DNA of 64,000 nucleotides from Mycolicibacterium komanii (GCF_001050035.1 NZ_CVTA01000062.1:62001-126000); one strand, 5' to 3'; positions 48,582 to 57,456 are shown, counted from the stretch's first letter. Made by a program: numbers and translations. The notes: generated from the letters alone by a model not told the origin.

Positions 48582-48638
48582 CGAGCGTGGGGTTGACGCA
48601 CGCAGATTCGCGGATCGCGTGTCACGAGCCCACACTCG
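48582..48638. repeat. Diverged palindromic element after the nitronate monooxygenase-like gene
   Basis: CGAGCGTGGG (48582-48591) pairs with CCCACACTCG (48629-48638) with one G-U pair, similar in layout and outer arms to 23865-23922. An additional short hairpin CCCCACGAGCGTGGGG lies at 48577-48592. It sits between convergent genes and can serve as terminator. Confidence 0.6.
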
Positions 48639-48656
48639 GCGGGTGTGGAAGCTCGG

Positions 48657-49799
48657 CTAGCTCTGATGAGTGGGAATGCCGCGATCGTCGGTATTGGCAA
48701 ATCCCGCGCGCCGGCCGACGAACTCTTCGATCGCGTCTGCGGCGACGCTCGCGCCATCGCGCCGGCGGATCCGATCGCCGATCTCGGTGGCGGCCTGGCG
48801 ATAGCGGGGTTCGGCGAGCACGGACGCCACCGCGGCCCGAATGCGTTTCGGCCGTGTGTGTTTGCCGAGCAGCCGGCCCGCCCCCGCGCGTTCCACCGCC
48901 TGGCCGACGCGCTTCTGATCGATGAACGGATTGGCCGGCATCACCACCACTGGGACCCCGAACGACAACGCCCGCATGGTGGTGCTGTGCCCGCCATGGC
49001 CCACAACCAGGGAGGCGTCGGCGAGCACCTGGTCGTGGTCGAGCCAACTGTGGACGCTGACATTCGACGGAATCCGCAGGCGTGAAGCGTCGACACCGGG
49101 GCCGGTGGTGACGACCACCTCGGCCGGGAGGGGTGCAAGCGCTTCGACGATGCGCTGCAGCATGCGTCGTTGTCCGGCGAACGCGCATGTGCTGAGGCTC
49201 ACCAGGATTCGCGGGACCTCGGCAGGTTGTGACTGTTTCGGCGCACCCTGCCACACCACGCCGACGTGCCGGACCGACGGGTGACCGTGCGCGGGATCGA
49301 GTTGAGCGTCGGCGCTGACGATCTGCAACACGCTGTCGTCCTCGGTGGGATGCGGTCCGACGCCACGCAGCTTCAGTAACCGTCCGGCGGGACTGGCCAT
49401 GAAGTCCTGGACGGCCCTGTAGAAGCAATGCACGAACACCACCGTCGGCAGTCCCGACTTCACGATTTCGGCGGTTCCGGCTCCGAAGAGCATGTCGACG
49501 ACCACCGCATCGCTGCCGTGTCGACGCGCCGCGTCGACGACGGCCTCGCCGATCCGGCGATCGCCCATCACTCGTACGAAGTCGATCATCATCGTGGCGA
49601 GCGGTCGCTGGATCGTGGACTTCATGTCATGTCCGCGGTCCATCTGCTCGAATGAGAGGCCTTCCTGCTCAGCGTATTTCCGAACACCGGGATGGCCGAT
49701 CACATGAATCTGTGCGCCACGCGCGCGCAGGGCGCATGCGACCCTCAACTGGGGCGGGACGTTACCGCCGCCGTCAGCGATGGCGAAGAGAAGCTTCAT
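48657..49799 (-). CDS. GT-B glycosyltransferase (UGT/MGT-like)
   Basis: A 380-residue glycosyltransferase. The N-terminal LLFAIADGGGNVPPQLRVACAL acceptor-domain start and the C-terminal nucleotide-sugar motif VHSWLDHDQVLADASLVVGHGGHSTTMRALSFGVPVV (in parts, about 248-285) with the following DQ pair are those of family GT1, which glycosylate small hydrophobic acceptors. A sterol or other lipid acceptor is conceivable from the context but unproved. It overlaps the tetR gene by 26 bp and probably forms an operon with it. Confidence 0.82.
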   Translation of the reverse strand: MKLLFAIADGGGNVPPQLRVACALRARGAQIHVIGHPGVRKYAEQEGLSFEQMDRGHDMKSTIQRPLATMMIDFVRVMGDRRIGEAVVDAARRHGSDAVVVDMLFGAGTAEIVKSGLPTVVFVHCFYRAVQDFMASPAGRLLKLRGVGPHPTEDDSVLQIVSADAQLDPAHGHPSVRHVGVVWQGAPKQSQPAEVPRILVSLSTCAFAGQRRMLQRIVEALAPLPAEVVVTTGPGVDASRLRIPSNVSVHSWLDHDQVLADASLVVGHGGHSTTMRALSFGVPVVVMPANPFIDQKRVGQAVERAGAGRLLGKHTRPKRIRAAVASVLAEPRYRQAATEIGDRIRRRDGASVAADAIEEFVGRRAGFANTDDRGIPTHQS

Positions 49800-50391
49800 G
49801 GGCCAGCACCGCCTCGGTCAGGAGCAGGATGCGATCGCGCACTTCGGGCACGGACAACTTGCGATCGCGCCGGAGGATCTTCCAGCAGTAGACGTCGGTG
49901 GCGACCACCAGCGCGTCGACCACCCGGGACCGCGTGTCGTGACCGGAGGGGAGGTGCTCGTCGAACACCTCCTCCACCCAGGCCCGGTGCGTCAGGCGGC
50001 CCGTCGCATTCATCCGCTGGGCCCGCGCGTCGCTGTCGTCCTGCGCGAGCATGGCGAGCACCACGTCGCCGAGCCGCTCGTAATGAGCGATGAGCGCGTC
50101 GAGGGCCGATTCGATGTCTCCCGGCGGCGACGTTCGTTCGGCGATCGCTTCGTCGTACGCGCGCTGAAATGCCGCGTCGAGCAGGTCGTCACGGCTGCCG
50201 AAGTGTCGCAACACCGTCTTGACCGTGACGCCGGCCCGTTCGGCCACGGTAGCGAGCGTGACCCCGAACGACCGTTGCGCCATACACGCCTGCACGCATG
50301 CGTCGATGATCGCGTCGCGGGTGCCGAGTTTGGCCGCCTCGCGGGTGCTCATGTCGTACTTGCGCGATTTCATGTCCATCGCAATGTACAT
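49774..50391 (-). CDS. TetR-family regulator
   Basis: A 205-residue regulator. The helix-turn-helix is VTLATVAERAGVTVKTVLRHFGSRDDLLDAAF (by parts, about 43-74). The ligand domain shows no specific signature. Start is uncertain: three in-frame Met codons (50391, 50379 and 50373, then 50352) precede the conserved region. A perfect inverted repeat 12 bp upstream is the probable operator. Operon with the glycosyltransferase gene. Confidence 0.83.
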   Translation of the reverse strand: MYIAMDMKSRKYDMSTREAAKLGTRDAIIDACVQACMAQRSFGVTLATVAERAGVTVKTVLRHFGSRDDLLDAAFQRAYDEAIAERTSPPGDIESALDALIAHYERLGDVVLAMLAQDDSDARAQRMNATGRLTHRAWVEEVFDEHLPSGHDTRSRVVDALVVATDVYCWKILRRDRKLSVPEVRDRILLLTEAVLAHEASLRHR

Positions 50392-50402
50392 CGATTGCGG
50401 TG

Positions 50403-50428
50403 TTCGTGTCCATAGGTAAGGACACGAA
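50403..50428. promoter_or_regulatory. Perfect inverted repeat, probable TetR operator
   Basis: TTCGTGTCC (50403-50411) and GGACACGAA (50420-50428) are exact reverse complements with an 8-bp spacer, directly upstream of the tetR start and 12 bp before the fadD17 stop. A TACCTAT on the minus strand within the spacer could hold the -10. Confidence 0.75.
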
Positions 50429-50439
50429 TACTGGCAGCG

Positions 50440-51945
50440 TCAGCGGTGGACCGGGTACACCGGGTCCGCGCAATCGATGCCTTCGGCCGACAACCGCCGC
50501 TTGATCACCTTGAAGGTCTCGGTGCGGGGTAGCGCCGAGCTGATCCGGACATACGACGGCCACTGCTTGGGGCCGAGATCTGGCTGCGCAGCAAGGAATT
50601 CGCGGAACGCGTCGACGTCGAAGACGGCCCCCTCGGTGAGGGTCAACGCCGCCATCACCTGGTCGCCGACGTCTGGCGCGGGTATCCCGTAGACCGCGAC
50701 CTCGACCACGTCCGGATGCCGCAACAGCACCCGCTCGATCGGCGCCGAGCCCAGATTTTCGCCGTCCACCCGCATCCAGTCGCCGAGCCTGCCTGCGAAG
50801 TAGGCGTAACCGTTCTCGTCGCGGTAGGCCAGGTCCCCGCTGTGGTACACGCCGCCGCGCATTCGCTCGGCGTCGGCTTCGGGGTCGTTGTAGTAACCCT
50901 CGAAACGCCCTGCGTCCGAGACGTTGACGAGCTCACCGGTCACACCGGGCGGACACGGTTCCCCCGTGTCGACGTCGACGATCTCGGTGCCCGGCGGCAG
51001 CGGTCCCAATGACCCCGGGGGAGTGTCGGGTGTGCGGGCGATCGCGATCCCGCCCTCGGTGGAGCCGAAGCCGTCCATCACCACCGTGCCGAAACGCTTG
51101 GCGAACCGTTCGACGTCGGCGGGTGCGCCCTCGTTGCCGTACACCGCTCGCAGCGGGTTGTCCGCATCGTCGGCAAGCTCCGGTGTGGCGAGGACATACG
51201 ACAACGGCTTACCCACGTAGTTCGCATACGTCGCCCCGAAGCGACGGACGTCGGGCAGGAACTGTGAGGCGGAGAACTTGCGGCGCAACGCCAATGAACT
51301 CCGTGATGCCAGCGCCACCGCCCATCCGACCAGCACCGCATTGGAGTGGAACAGCGGCATCGACACGTAGCAGACGTCGTCCGGTCCGAGGTCGAAGCGC
51401 TGGGTCATCGTCACACCGGCCACCGCCACCTTGCCGTGGCTGCACTTGACGGCCTTCGGGTCCCCGCTGGTGCCCGACGTGTAGATCAGCATGAACAGAT
51501 CCGCGGGGTCGGCCTCGCGCACCACGACGGGCGCGTCGGTGAATGCGGCCACCTCTTTCGCCCACTCCGGCGAATCGACATCGATGTGGTCGATCCCCTC
51601 GATCACCTCCCGCGCACCCGAATCGGCAAGCACCAGTTGGCAATCGGCGTGAGCGATGTCGCGCTGCAGCGCGGCTCCGCGGCGCACCGGGTTGAGGCCC
51701 ACCGGCACGATTCCCGTCAATCCCGCGGCGGCCAGTACCGCCGAGAAGAACGGCGTGTTCTGTAGCAGCACCCCGACATGCGGCGGGCGGTCGGGATCGA
51801 GGCGGGCGCGCAGCGCGGCGGCGATCGCCGCCGCATTGCGCAAGTGGTCGCGCCAGGTGGTGAACGTCTCCTCGAAGAGCACCCCGCGGTCGTCGACGTC
51901 GACCAGCGGCGCCAGCAGCTCGGCGACCGTGGGCAGCTTGTTCAC
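50440..51945 (-). CDS. fadD17: FadD17, steroid acyl-CoA synthetase
   Basis: A 501-residue ANL-family ligase, as long as Rv3506. FadD17 activates sterol side-chain acids, including shortened (C5) chains. The P-loop is YTSGTSGDPKAV (155-166); GFGSTEGGIAI and GRLGDWMRVDGENLGSAPIE (hinge region) are present. A frame to 52077 exists, but the GTG at 51945 lies right at the fadE27 stop (51947) and gives the family N-terminus. Third gene of fadE26-fadE27-fadD17. Confidence 0.9.
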   Translation of the reverse strand: MNKLPTVAELLAPLVDVDDRGVLFEETFTTWRDHLRNAAAIAAALRARLDPDRPPHVGVLLQNTPFFSAVLAAAGLTGIVPVGLNPVRRGAALQRDIAHADCQLVLADSGAREVIEGIDHIDVDSPEWAKEVAAFTDAPVVVREADPADLFMLIYTSGTSGDPKAVKCSHGKVAVAGVTMTQRFDLGPDDVCYVSMPLFHSNAVLVGWAVALASRSSLALRRKFSASQFLPDVRRFGATYANYVGKPLSYVLATPELADDADNPLRAVYGNEGAPADVERFAKRFGTVVMDGFGSTEGGIAIARTPDTPPGSLGPLPPGTEIVDVDTGEPCPPGVTGELVNVSDAGRFEGYYNDPEADAERMRGGVYHSGDLAYRDENGYAYFAGRLGDWMRVDGENLGSAPIERVLLRHPDVVEVAVYGIPAPDVGDQVMAALTLTEGAVFDVDAFREFLAAQPDLGPKQWPSYVRISSALPRTETFKVIKRRLSAEGIDCADPVYPVHR

Positions 51946-51946
51946 A

Positions 51947-53044
51947 TCACGCGGGCGTATCGGCCAACTCCCGGCCGATGCGCAGCAGTTGCCCCGTCGC
52001 GCCGCCGACCGCGAACTCGGTCTGCTTGGCCGCCAGGAAGTACCGGTGCACGGGGTGGTCGATGTCGATACCGACACCGCCGTGTACGTGCACCGTGGTG
52101 TGCGCGACGCGGTGGCCGGCTTCGGCGGCCCAGAACGCCGCGGTGTTGACGTCGACGTCCGCGGGAAGATCCTCGGACAGCCGCCAAGCCGCCTGCGTCA
52201 GCGTCAGGCGAAGCGCCTTGACGTCGATGTAGCCGTCGGCCAGCCGCGACGACACGGCCTGGAAACTGCCGATCGGCCGGTCGAACTGCTCGCGTTCACG
52301 GGCATATGCCGCGGTGAGTTCGAGTGCGCGCTCGAGCGCCCCGAGTTGAAAGGCGCTGCGGCCCAGCGTCGCTCGGGTGGTCAGCCACGCGACCGCAGAA
52401 TCATCGCCGACCACGCGGCCGGCGTCGACCTGGGTGCCCTGCAGTTCCAGGTGCCCGATGCTGCCGTGGCCGGTGGTGCTCAACGGCTCGACCGTCACAC
52501 CGGGGTCCGTCGCTGAGACTAGGAAAACCTTGGAGCCCGAGTCTGTTTCGGCGGGGATCAGGAACGCGTCGGCGACCGGTCCGTAGGGCACCTGGGTGCG
52601 AGAACCGGTGAGCCGGAAACCGCCCTCCGACGATTGCGCCTGCACCGGCCCCTGGCCCATTTCGCCGTCGAGCGCGACGGTCAGGATCTTGTCGCCCTTG
52701 GTCGCGGGCACCGCCCAGTCCTGCTGCAGGGCTTCGGGACCGAACCTGGCCAGGGCCCCGGCGCCCAGAACCACCGACTCCAGATACGGCACCGCCGACA
52801 GCTGCCGACCGAGCGCGACCAGGACGGCCACCTGCTCCAGTACGCCGAACCCGCCGCCGCCCAACGCCTCCGGCGAGGCGGCGGAGAGCACGTCGGCCTC
52901 GATCAGTTTGTCCCACAAGGCGCGGTCGAACCGCTGGTCGAGACCGTCGAGCTCGCGCTGGCGTTCCGGCGTCACGACCGAGTCGACGATGGTGCGCACC
53001 AGGCCGCCGAGGTCTTCGGACGCTTCGGTTGTCTTGAAGTCCAT
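51947..53044 (-). CDS. fadE27: FadE27 (ChsE5-type) acyl-CoA dehydrogenase subunit
   Basis: A 365-residue acyl-CoA dehydrogenase, partner of FadE26 in the heterotetramer that dehydrogenates longer sterol side-chain CoAs. REREQFDRPIGSFQAVSSRL (about 250-269) and HTTVHVHGGVGIDIDHPVHRY (about 322-342) are the C-terminal family blocks. The start is ten bases after the fadE26 stop with an AGG ribosome site. Under the KstR box at 54305-54318. Confidence 0.9.
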   Translation of the reverse strand: MDFKTTEASEDLGGLVRTIVDSVVTPERQRELDGLDQRFDRALWDKLIEADVLSAASPEALGGGGFGVLEQVAVLVALGRQLSAVPYLESVVLGAGALARFGPEALQQDWAVPATKGDKILTVALDGEMGQGPVQAQSSEGGFRLTGSRTQVPYGPVADAFLIPAETDSGSKVFLVSATDPGVTVEPLSTTGHGSIGHLELQGTQVDAGRVVGDDSAVAWLTTRATLGRSAFQLGALERALELTAAYAREREQFDRPIGSFQAVSSRLADGYIDVKALRLTLTQAAWRLSEDLPADVDVNTAAFWAAEAGHRVAHTTVHVHGGVGIDIDHPVHRYFLAAKQTEFAVGGATGQLLRIGRELADTPA

Positions 53045-53054
53045 GGTGAGGTTC

Positions 53055-54236
53055 CTATCGATTCACTCGGGGCAGACCCAGCGCGACCATGCCGATGATG
53101 TCGCGTTGAATTTCGTTGGTGCCGCCGCCGAAGGTCAGGATCAGGCAGCTGCGGTGCATCCGTTCGACCCGTCCGCGCAGCAGCGCGCCCGGCGAACCGG
53201 GACGCAGTGTGGCCGCCGTGCCCAGCACCTCCATCAGCAGGCGATAGGCCTCGGTCGCCAGTTCGGTGCCGTACACCTTGGCCGCCGACGCGTCTGCGGG
53301 TGAGGGCGCAGCCTCCTCGGAAGACGCCAGTTCCCAGTTGATCAGCTTGAGCACTTCGGCCTTGGCGTGTACCCGGGCCAGGTTGAGCTGCACCCACTCC
53401 GAGTCGATCAGCCGGTTGCCGTGCACATCCTTGGTGTTCTGGGCCCACTCGCGAACCCCGTTGAGAGCCAGGAAGATCGGCTGGGCCGATACGAGTGCCA
53501 CGCGCTCGTGGTTGAGCTGGTTGGTCACCAGCTTCCATCCGGCGTTCTCCTCGCCGACCAGGTTCGTCACGGGCACCCGCACGTCCTGGTAGTAGGTGGC
53601 GCTGGTGTCGACGCCGGCCATGGTGTGCACCGGCGTCCAGGAGAACCCCTCGGCGGTGGTGGGCACGATCAGCATCGAGATCCCGCGGTGCTTCTTGGCC
53701 TCGGGGTTGGTGCGCGCGGCCAGCCACACGTAATCGGCGTAGGCGATCAGGCTGGTCCACATCTTCTGACCGTTGATCACGTAGTCGTCGCCGTCGCGAA
53801 CCGCGGTGGTGCGCAGCGACGCCAGGTCGGTGCCGGCGCCGGGCTCGGAGTAGCCGATCGAGAAGTGCAGTTCGCCGGCGGCGATCTTGGGCAGGAAGAA
53901 CTTCTTCTGCTCGTCGCTGCCGAAGTGCATGATCGTCGGCGCGACGCTGTTGATCGTCAGGAACGGCACCGGGACATTCGCGAGCGCGGCCTCGTCGTTG
54001 AAGATCAACCCGTCGATGGGCGGGCGCTCCTGGCCGCCGAACTCCTTGGGCCACGACAGCGTCAGCCAGCCGTCCTTACCCATCTGCGCGACGGTCTCGC
54101 GGTAGACGTTGCCGCGGCCCATCTCGCCGTCGTTGGATGCCAGAGCCTCGGCGCGCTCGGGCGTCATCAGCTTGGTGAAGTAGGAGCGCAACTCGCGGCG
54201 CAGCTCTTCCTGCTCTGGGGTGTAGCCGATCCGCAT
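53055..54236 (-). CDS. fadE26: FadE26 (ChsE4-type) acyl-CoA dehydrogenase subunit
   Basis: A 393-residue acyl-CoA dehydrogenase, first gene of the operon. SIGYSEPGAGTDLASLRTTA (about 118-137) is the substrate/FAD loop, NGQKMWTSLIAYADYVW follows, and LILTFGGGTNEIQRDIIG (about 368-385) is the C-terminal motif. Known partner FadE27. The KstR box lies 68 bp upstream. Confidence 0.91.
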   Translation of the reverse strand: MRIGYTPEQEELRRELRSYFTKLMTPERAEALASNDGEMGRGNVYRETVAQMGKDGWLTLSWPKEFGGQERPPIDGLIFNDEAALANVPVPFLTINSVAPTIMHFGSDEQKKFFLPKIAAGELHFSIGYSEPGAGTDLASLRTTAVRDGDDYVINGQKMWTSLIAYADYVWLAARTNPEAKKHRGISMLIVPTTAEGFSWTPVHTMAGVDTSATYYQDVRVPVTNLVGEENAGWKLVTNQLNHERVALVSAQPIFLALNGVREWAQNTKDVHGNRLIDSEWVQLNLARVHAKAEVLKLINWELASSEEAAPSPADASAAKVYGTELATEAYRLLMEVLGTAATLRPGSPGALLRGRVERMHRSCLILTFGGGTNEIQRDIIGMVALGLPRVNR

Positions 54237-54304
54237 CGCCTTGTCCTAACTTCTCTAGAGGCACGAAGTGGCATACCGGGAGTCAGCCCCGATTCACTCC
54301 CGGT

Positions 54305-54318
54305 TGTAACACGTTCTA
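54305..54318. promoter_or_regulatory. KstR box between fadE26 and fdxD
   Basis: TGTAACACGTTCTA fits the consensus. On the plus strand TTCACT (54293-54298), 18 bp, TAGTCT (54317-54322) gives the same promoter layout as at fadA5, directed at fdxD. Confidence 0.85.
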
Positions 54319-54381
54319 GTCTTGGGGTCCAGGCCGGTGCCACACTGGGCTCGGAGCAGCTTTGACCGCGAGGAGGTTGTG

Positions 54382-54573
54382 ATGAGGGTGGAAGTGGACC
54401 GGGACCGGTGCGAGGGCAACGCCGTTTGCGTGGGAATCGCGCCCGACCTGTTCGATCTCGACGACGATGACTATGCGGTGGTCAAACTCGATCCGGTGCC
54501 TGCCGACCAGGAGGAACTGGCCGAGCAGTCCATCGCCGAGTGCCCGAGGGCCGCGCTGCTTCGCCGAGACTAG
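54382..54573 (+). CDS. fdxD: FdxD, [3Fe-4S]-type ferredoxin
   Basis: A 63-residue ferredoxin with only three cluster cysteines: Cys10 and Cys16 (CEGNAVC) and Cys54 (AECP). Asn13 takes the place of the fourth ligand, so a [3Fe-4S] cluster is expected, as in ferredoxins that serve mycobacterial P450s. CYP125 or CYP142 could be partners; this is inference. The ATG at 54382 has GAGGAGG upstream. KstR-controlled by position; hsd4A follows after 45 bp. Confidence 0.9.
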   Translation: MRVEVDRDRCEGNAVCVGIAPDLFDLDDDDYAVVKLDPVPADQEELAEQSIAECPRAALLRRD

Positions 54574-54618
54574 AGGTATTCATAAATTGACGATGCACAC
54601 GGGCATACGAGGAGCGGC

Positions 54619-55563
54619 ATGACTACAGACCCCAACGACCTGTCCGGCCGCGTGGCGGTGGTGACCGGAGCGGCCGCAGGGCTGGGTCGCGCGGAGGCGA
54701 TCGGCCTTGCCCGCGCCGGGGCCACCGTCGTCGTCAACGACATCGCCGCCGCGCTCGACAAGTCCGACGTGCTGGACGAGATCTCGGCGGCCGGCTCAAA
54801 GGGCGTCGCGGTGGCAGGCGACATCAGCGCACGCTCGACCGCCGACGAACTGGTCGAGACGGCCGACGGACTCGGCGGCCTGGACATCGTGGTCAACAAC
54901 GCGGGGATCACCCGCGACCGCATGCTGTTCAACATGTCCGACGAGGACTGGGATGCGGTGATCGCCGTCCATCTGCGCGGACACTTCCTGCTGACCCGCA
55001 ACGCCGCGACCTACTGGCGGGCGAAAGCGAAGGCGGCCGGAGCCGATCCGTCGGCGACATCGGGCTCAGGTGGTCAGGTATACGGCCGCGTCATCAACAC
55101 TTCGTCCGAGGCCGGGCTGGTCGGGCCGGTCGGGCAGGCCAACTACGGCGCGGCCAAGGCCGGCATCACCGCGCTGACCCTGTCGATGGCCCGGGCGCTG
55201 GAGCGCTACGGGGTGCGGGCCAATGCCATCGCGCCGCGCGCTCGCACCGCGATGACGGCGGATGTCTTCGGCGAGGCTCCGGAGTTGACCGAAGGGCAGA
55301 TCGATCCGCTGTCGCCCGACCACGTCGTGAACCTGGTGCGCTTCCTGGCCTCGCCCGCGGCCCAAGGGGTGAACGGTCAGCTCTTCATCGTCTACGGTCC
55401 GACGGTGACACTGGTGGCAGCGCCGACGGTCGAGGCACAATTCAACGCCGAATCCGATGCCTGGGACCCCTCGAAACTGTCCGAAACCCTTCAGGAGTAC
55501 TTTGCTGGCCGTGACCCGCAGAAGTGTTTCTCGGCCACCGAGTTGATGAACCAGCAAGACTGA
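54619..55563 (+). CDS. hsd4A: Hsd4A, side-chain beta-hydroxyacyl-CoA dehydrogenase (Rv3502c-like)
   Basis: A 314-residue SDR like the dehydrogenase domain of multifunctional enzyme 2. Hsd4A oxidises the hydroxyl of the CoA-bound sterol side chain. Motifs are VTGAAAGLGRAEA (about 15-27), VNNAGITRDRML (about 93-104) and NYGAAKAGI (about 175-183). A glycine/serine-rich insertion (PSATSGSGGQ) precedes the catalytic serine strand, as in the paralogue at 7250. Between fdxD and the mce4 operon, the M. tuberculosis arrangement. Confidence 0.88.
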   Translation: MTTDPNDLSGRVAVVTGAAAGLGRAEAIGLARAGATVVVNDIAAALDKSDVLDEISAAGSKGVAVAGDISARSTADELVETADGLGGLDIVVNNAGITRDRMLFNMSDEDWDAVIAVHLRGHFLLTRNAATYWRAKAKAAGADPSATSGSGGQVYGRVINTSSEAGLVGPVGQANYGAAKAGITALTLSMARALERYGVRANAIAPRARTAMTADVFGEAPELTEGQIDPLSPDHVVNLVRFLASPAAQGVNGQLFIVYGPTVTLVAAPTVEAQFNAESDAWDPSKLSETLQEYFAGRDPQKCFSATELMNQQD

Positions 55564-55592
55564 CGGTCTCGTTCATAACCACTCCGCTCGAC

Positions 55593-55606
55593 TAGAACAC
55601 GTTCTA
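55593..55606. promoter_or_regulatory. KstR box 1 upstream of the mce4 operon
   Basis: TAGAACACGTTCTA, within a CTAGAAC-AC-GTTCTAG palindrome (55592-55607). It is 220 bp before yrbE4A. TAGAAT (55605-55610) at its end could be a -10, without a clear -35. Confidence 0.85.
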
Positions 55607-55673
55607 GAATGAGCTGGGTCACACTTGCCTTGACCAGCACAAAAATCACAATCCGGACTACATTTTCAGAGCT

Positions 55674-55703
55674 TTGACACTGCGAACGTGTTCTAGTTAG
55701 TAT
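55674..55703 (+). promoter_or_regulatory. mce4 promoter with second KstR-like box
   Basis: TTGACA (55674-55679), an 18-bp spacer and TAGTAT (55698-55703) form a good housekeeping-type promoter. GCGAACGTGTTCTA (55682-55695) in the spacer matches the KstR consensus except for the first base. Confidence 0.75.
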
Positions 55704-55752
55704 GATCCGGCTCACCGAGAGCAACGCTTAGCCAAGGGGTGGGAAGTCCGCC

Positions 55753-55830
55753 GTGACAACGTATTTCACCTCTTCGCCACGACCACTACGCCCCGAACAT
55801 CCCGTCGCCCGAGAACGGAGCAGAGGTTGA
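55753..55830 (+). CDS. Possible 25-codon upstream ORF overlapping the yrbE4A start
   Basis: GTG at 55753 opens a frame of 25 codons that stops with TGA at 55828-55830, sharing TTGA with the yrbE4A TTG. A GGGAAG sequence lies nine bases upstream. The peptide is basic and proline/arginine-rich, with no recognisable domain. It might couple ribosomes onto the weak TTG start. It could also be chance. Confidence 0.3.
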   Translation: MTTYFTSSPRPLRPEHPVARERSRG

Positions 55831-56591
55831 TCGAACAGCTCGCGGCCCCGGCTCGGGCCGTGGGCGGGTTCGTCGAGATGTCGTTTGACACGTTCGCCAA
55901 GACGTTCCGGCGGCCGTTTCAGTTTCGGGAGTTCCTCGACCAGACCTGGATGATCGCGCGCGTTTCGCTCGTCCCGACCCTGCTGGTGGCCATTCCTTTC
56001 ACCGTTCTGGTCGCGTTCACGCTGAACATCCTTCTTCGCGAGATCGGCGCCGCCGACCTGTCCGGCGCCGGCACGGCCTTCGGCACCATCACCCAGCTCG
56101 GCCCGGTCGTGACCGTGCTGGTGGTTGCGGGCGCGGGTGCGACGGCGATCTGCGCTGACCTCGGCGCGCGCACCATCCGCGAGGAGATCGACGCGATGCG
56201 CGTGTTGGGCATCGACCCGATCCAGCGGCTGGTGGTGCCGCGCGTGCTCGCCTCGACGTTCGTCGCGTTGCTGCTCAACGGCCTGGTATGCCTGATCGGG
56301 CTTTCTGGCGGTTATGTGTTCTCGGTCTTCCTGCAGGGCGTCAACCCCGGCGCATTCATCAACGGGCTGACGGTGCTGACCGGCCTCGGCGAGCTCGTCA
56401 TGGCCGAGATCAAGGCGCTGCTGTTCGGTGTGGTCGCCGGACTGGTGGGCTGTTATCGCGGTCTGACCGTCAAGGGCGGTCCGAAGGGCGTCGGCATCGC
56501 GGTCAACGAGACCGTGGTCTATGCGTTCATCTGCCTGTTCGTGATCAACGTGGTGATGACCGCGATCGGCGTGAGGGTGCTCGAGCGATGA
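55827..56591 (+). CDS. yrbE4A: YrbE4A, Mce4 transporter permease
   Basis: A 254-residue membrane protein of the MlaE/YrbE permease family with about five or six membrane segments. It forms, with YrbE4B, the inner-membrane part of the Mce4 sterol importer energised by MceG (not in the window). The conserved ADLGARTIREEIDAMRVLGIDP (by parts, about 110-131) is the family's EExDA-type motif that contacts the ATPase. The TTG start has GGAGCAGAGG upstream. First gene of the operon. Confidence 0.93.
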   Translation: MIEQLAAPARAVGGFVEMSFDTFAKTFRRPFQFREFLDQTWMIARVSLVPTLLVAIPFTVLVAFTLNILLREIGAADLSGAGTAFGTITQLGPVVTVLVVAGAGATAICADLGARTIREEIDAMRVLGIDPIQRLVVPRVLASTFVALLLNGLVCLIGLSGGYVFSVFLQGVNPGAFINGLTVLTGLGELVMAEIKALLFGVVAGLVGCYRGLTVKGGPKGVGIAVNETVVYAFICLFVINVVMTAIGVRVLER

Positions 56592-56604
56592 GTCGGGGGA
56601 CCCG

Positions 56605-57447
56605 ATGAGCTACGACGTCACGCTGCGCTTCCGCCGCTTCTTCAGCGGTGTGCCCAAAATCGTCGACAACGTCGGTGAGCAGGCGCTCTTCTACGGCGAG
56701 ACGATGCGTTATCTGCCGAACGCGGTGCGGCGGTATCGCAAGGAGACGGTCCGCAACATCGCCGAGATGACGATGGGCACGGGCGCGCTGGTGATGATCG
56801 GCGGCACCGTCGGCGTCGCCGCGTTCTTGACGCTGGCCTCCGGTGGCGTCATCGCCGTGCAGGGCTACTCGTCGCTGGGCAACATCGGCATCGAGGCGCT
56901 GACCGGGTTCCTGTCGGCCTTCCTCAACGTCCGCATCGTCGCGCCGGTGATCGCCGGCATCGCGCTGGCGGCGACGATCGGCGCGGGCACCACCGCGCAA
57001 CTGGGTGCCATGCGGGTGGCCGAGGAGATTGACGCCGTCGAAGCGATGGCGGTCCACTCGGTGTCATACCTGGTGTCGACGCGCCTGATGGCCGGCATGG
57101 TCGCGATCATCCCGCTGTATTCACTGTCGGTGCTGGCCGCGTTCTTCGCCGCCCGGTTCACCACGGTGTTCATCAACAAACAGTCGTCGGGCCTGTACGA
57201 CCATTACTTCAACACCTTCCTGGTGCCGACGGACCTGCTGTGGTCCTTCCTGCAGGCGATCGTCATGGCGATCGCGGTCATGCTGGTGCACACCTACTAC
57301 GGCTACACCGCATCCGGCGGCCCCGTCGGCGTCGGCATCGCGGTCGGTCAGGCCGTGCGGACCTCGCTGATCGTCGTCGTCACCATCACCCTGTTCATCT
57401 CACTCGCCGTCTACGGCGCGTCCGGCAACTTCAACCTCTCCGGGTAG
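56605..57447 (+). CDS. yrbE4B: YrbE4B, Mce4 transporter permease
   Basis: A 280-residue permease, partner of YrbE4A. It has the matching motif LGAMRVAEEIDAVEAMAVHS (about 133-152) and about five membrane segments. The N-terminal amphipathic part (FRRFFSGVPKIVDNVGEQALFYGE) is typical. Starts 13 bp after yrbE4A. Confidence 0.93.
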   Translation: MSYDVTLRFRRFFSGVPKIVDNVGEQALFYGETMRYLPNAVRRYRKETVRNIAEMTMGTGALVMIGGTVGVAAFLTLASGGVIAVQGYSSLGNIGIEALTGFLSAFLNVRIVAPVIAGIALAATIGAGTTAQLGAMRVAEEIDAVEAMAVHSVSYLVSTRLMAGMVAIIPLYSLSVLAAFFAARFTTVFINKQSSGLYDHYFNTFLVPTDLLWSFLQAIVMAIAVMLVHTYYGYTASGGPVGVGIAVGQAVRTSLIVVVTITLFISLAVYGASGNFNLSG

Positions 57448-57456
57448 GCGGGGACC

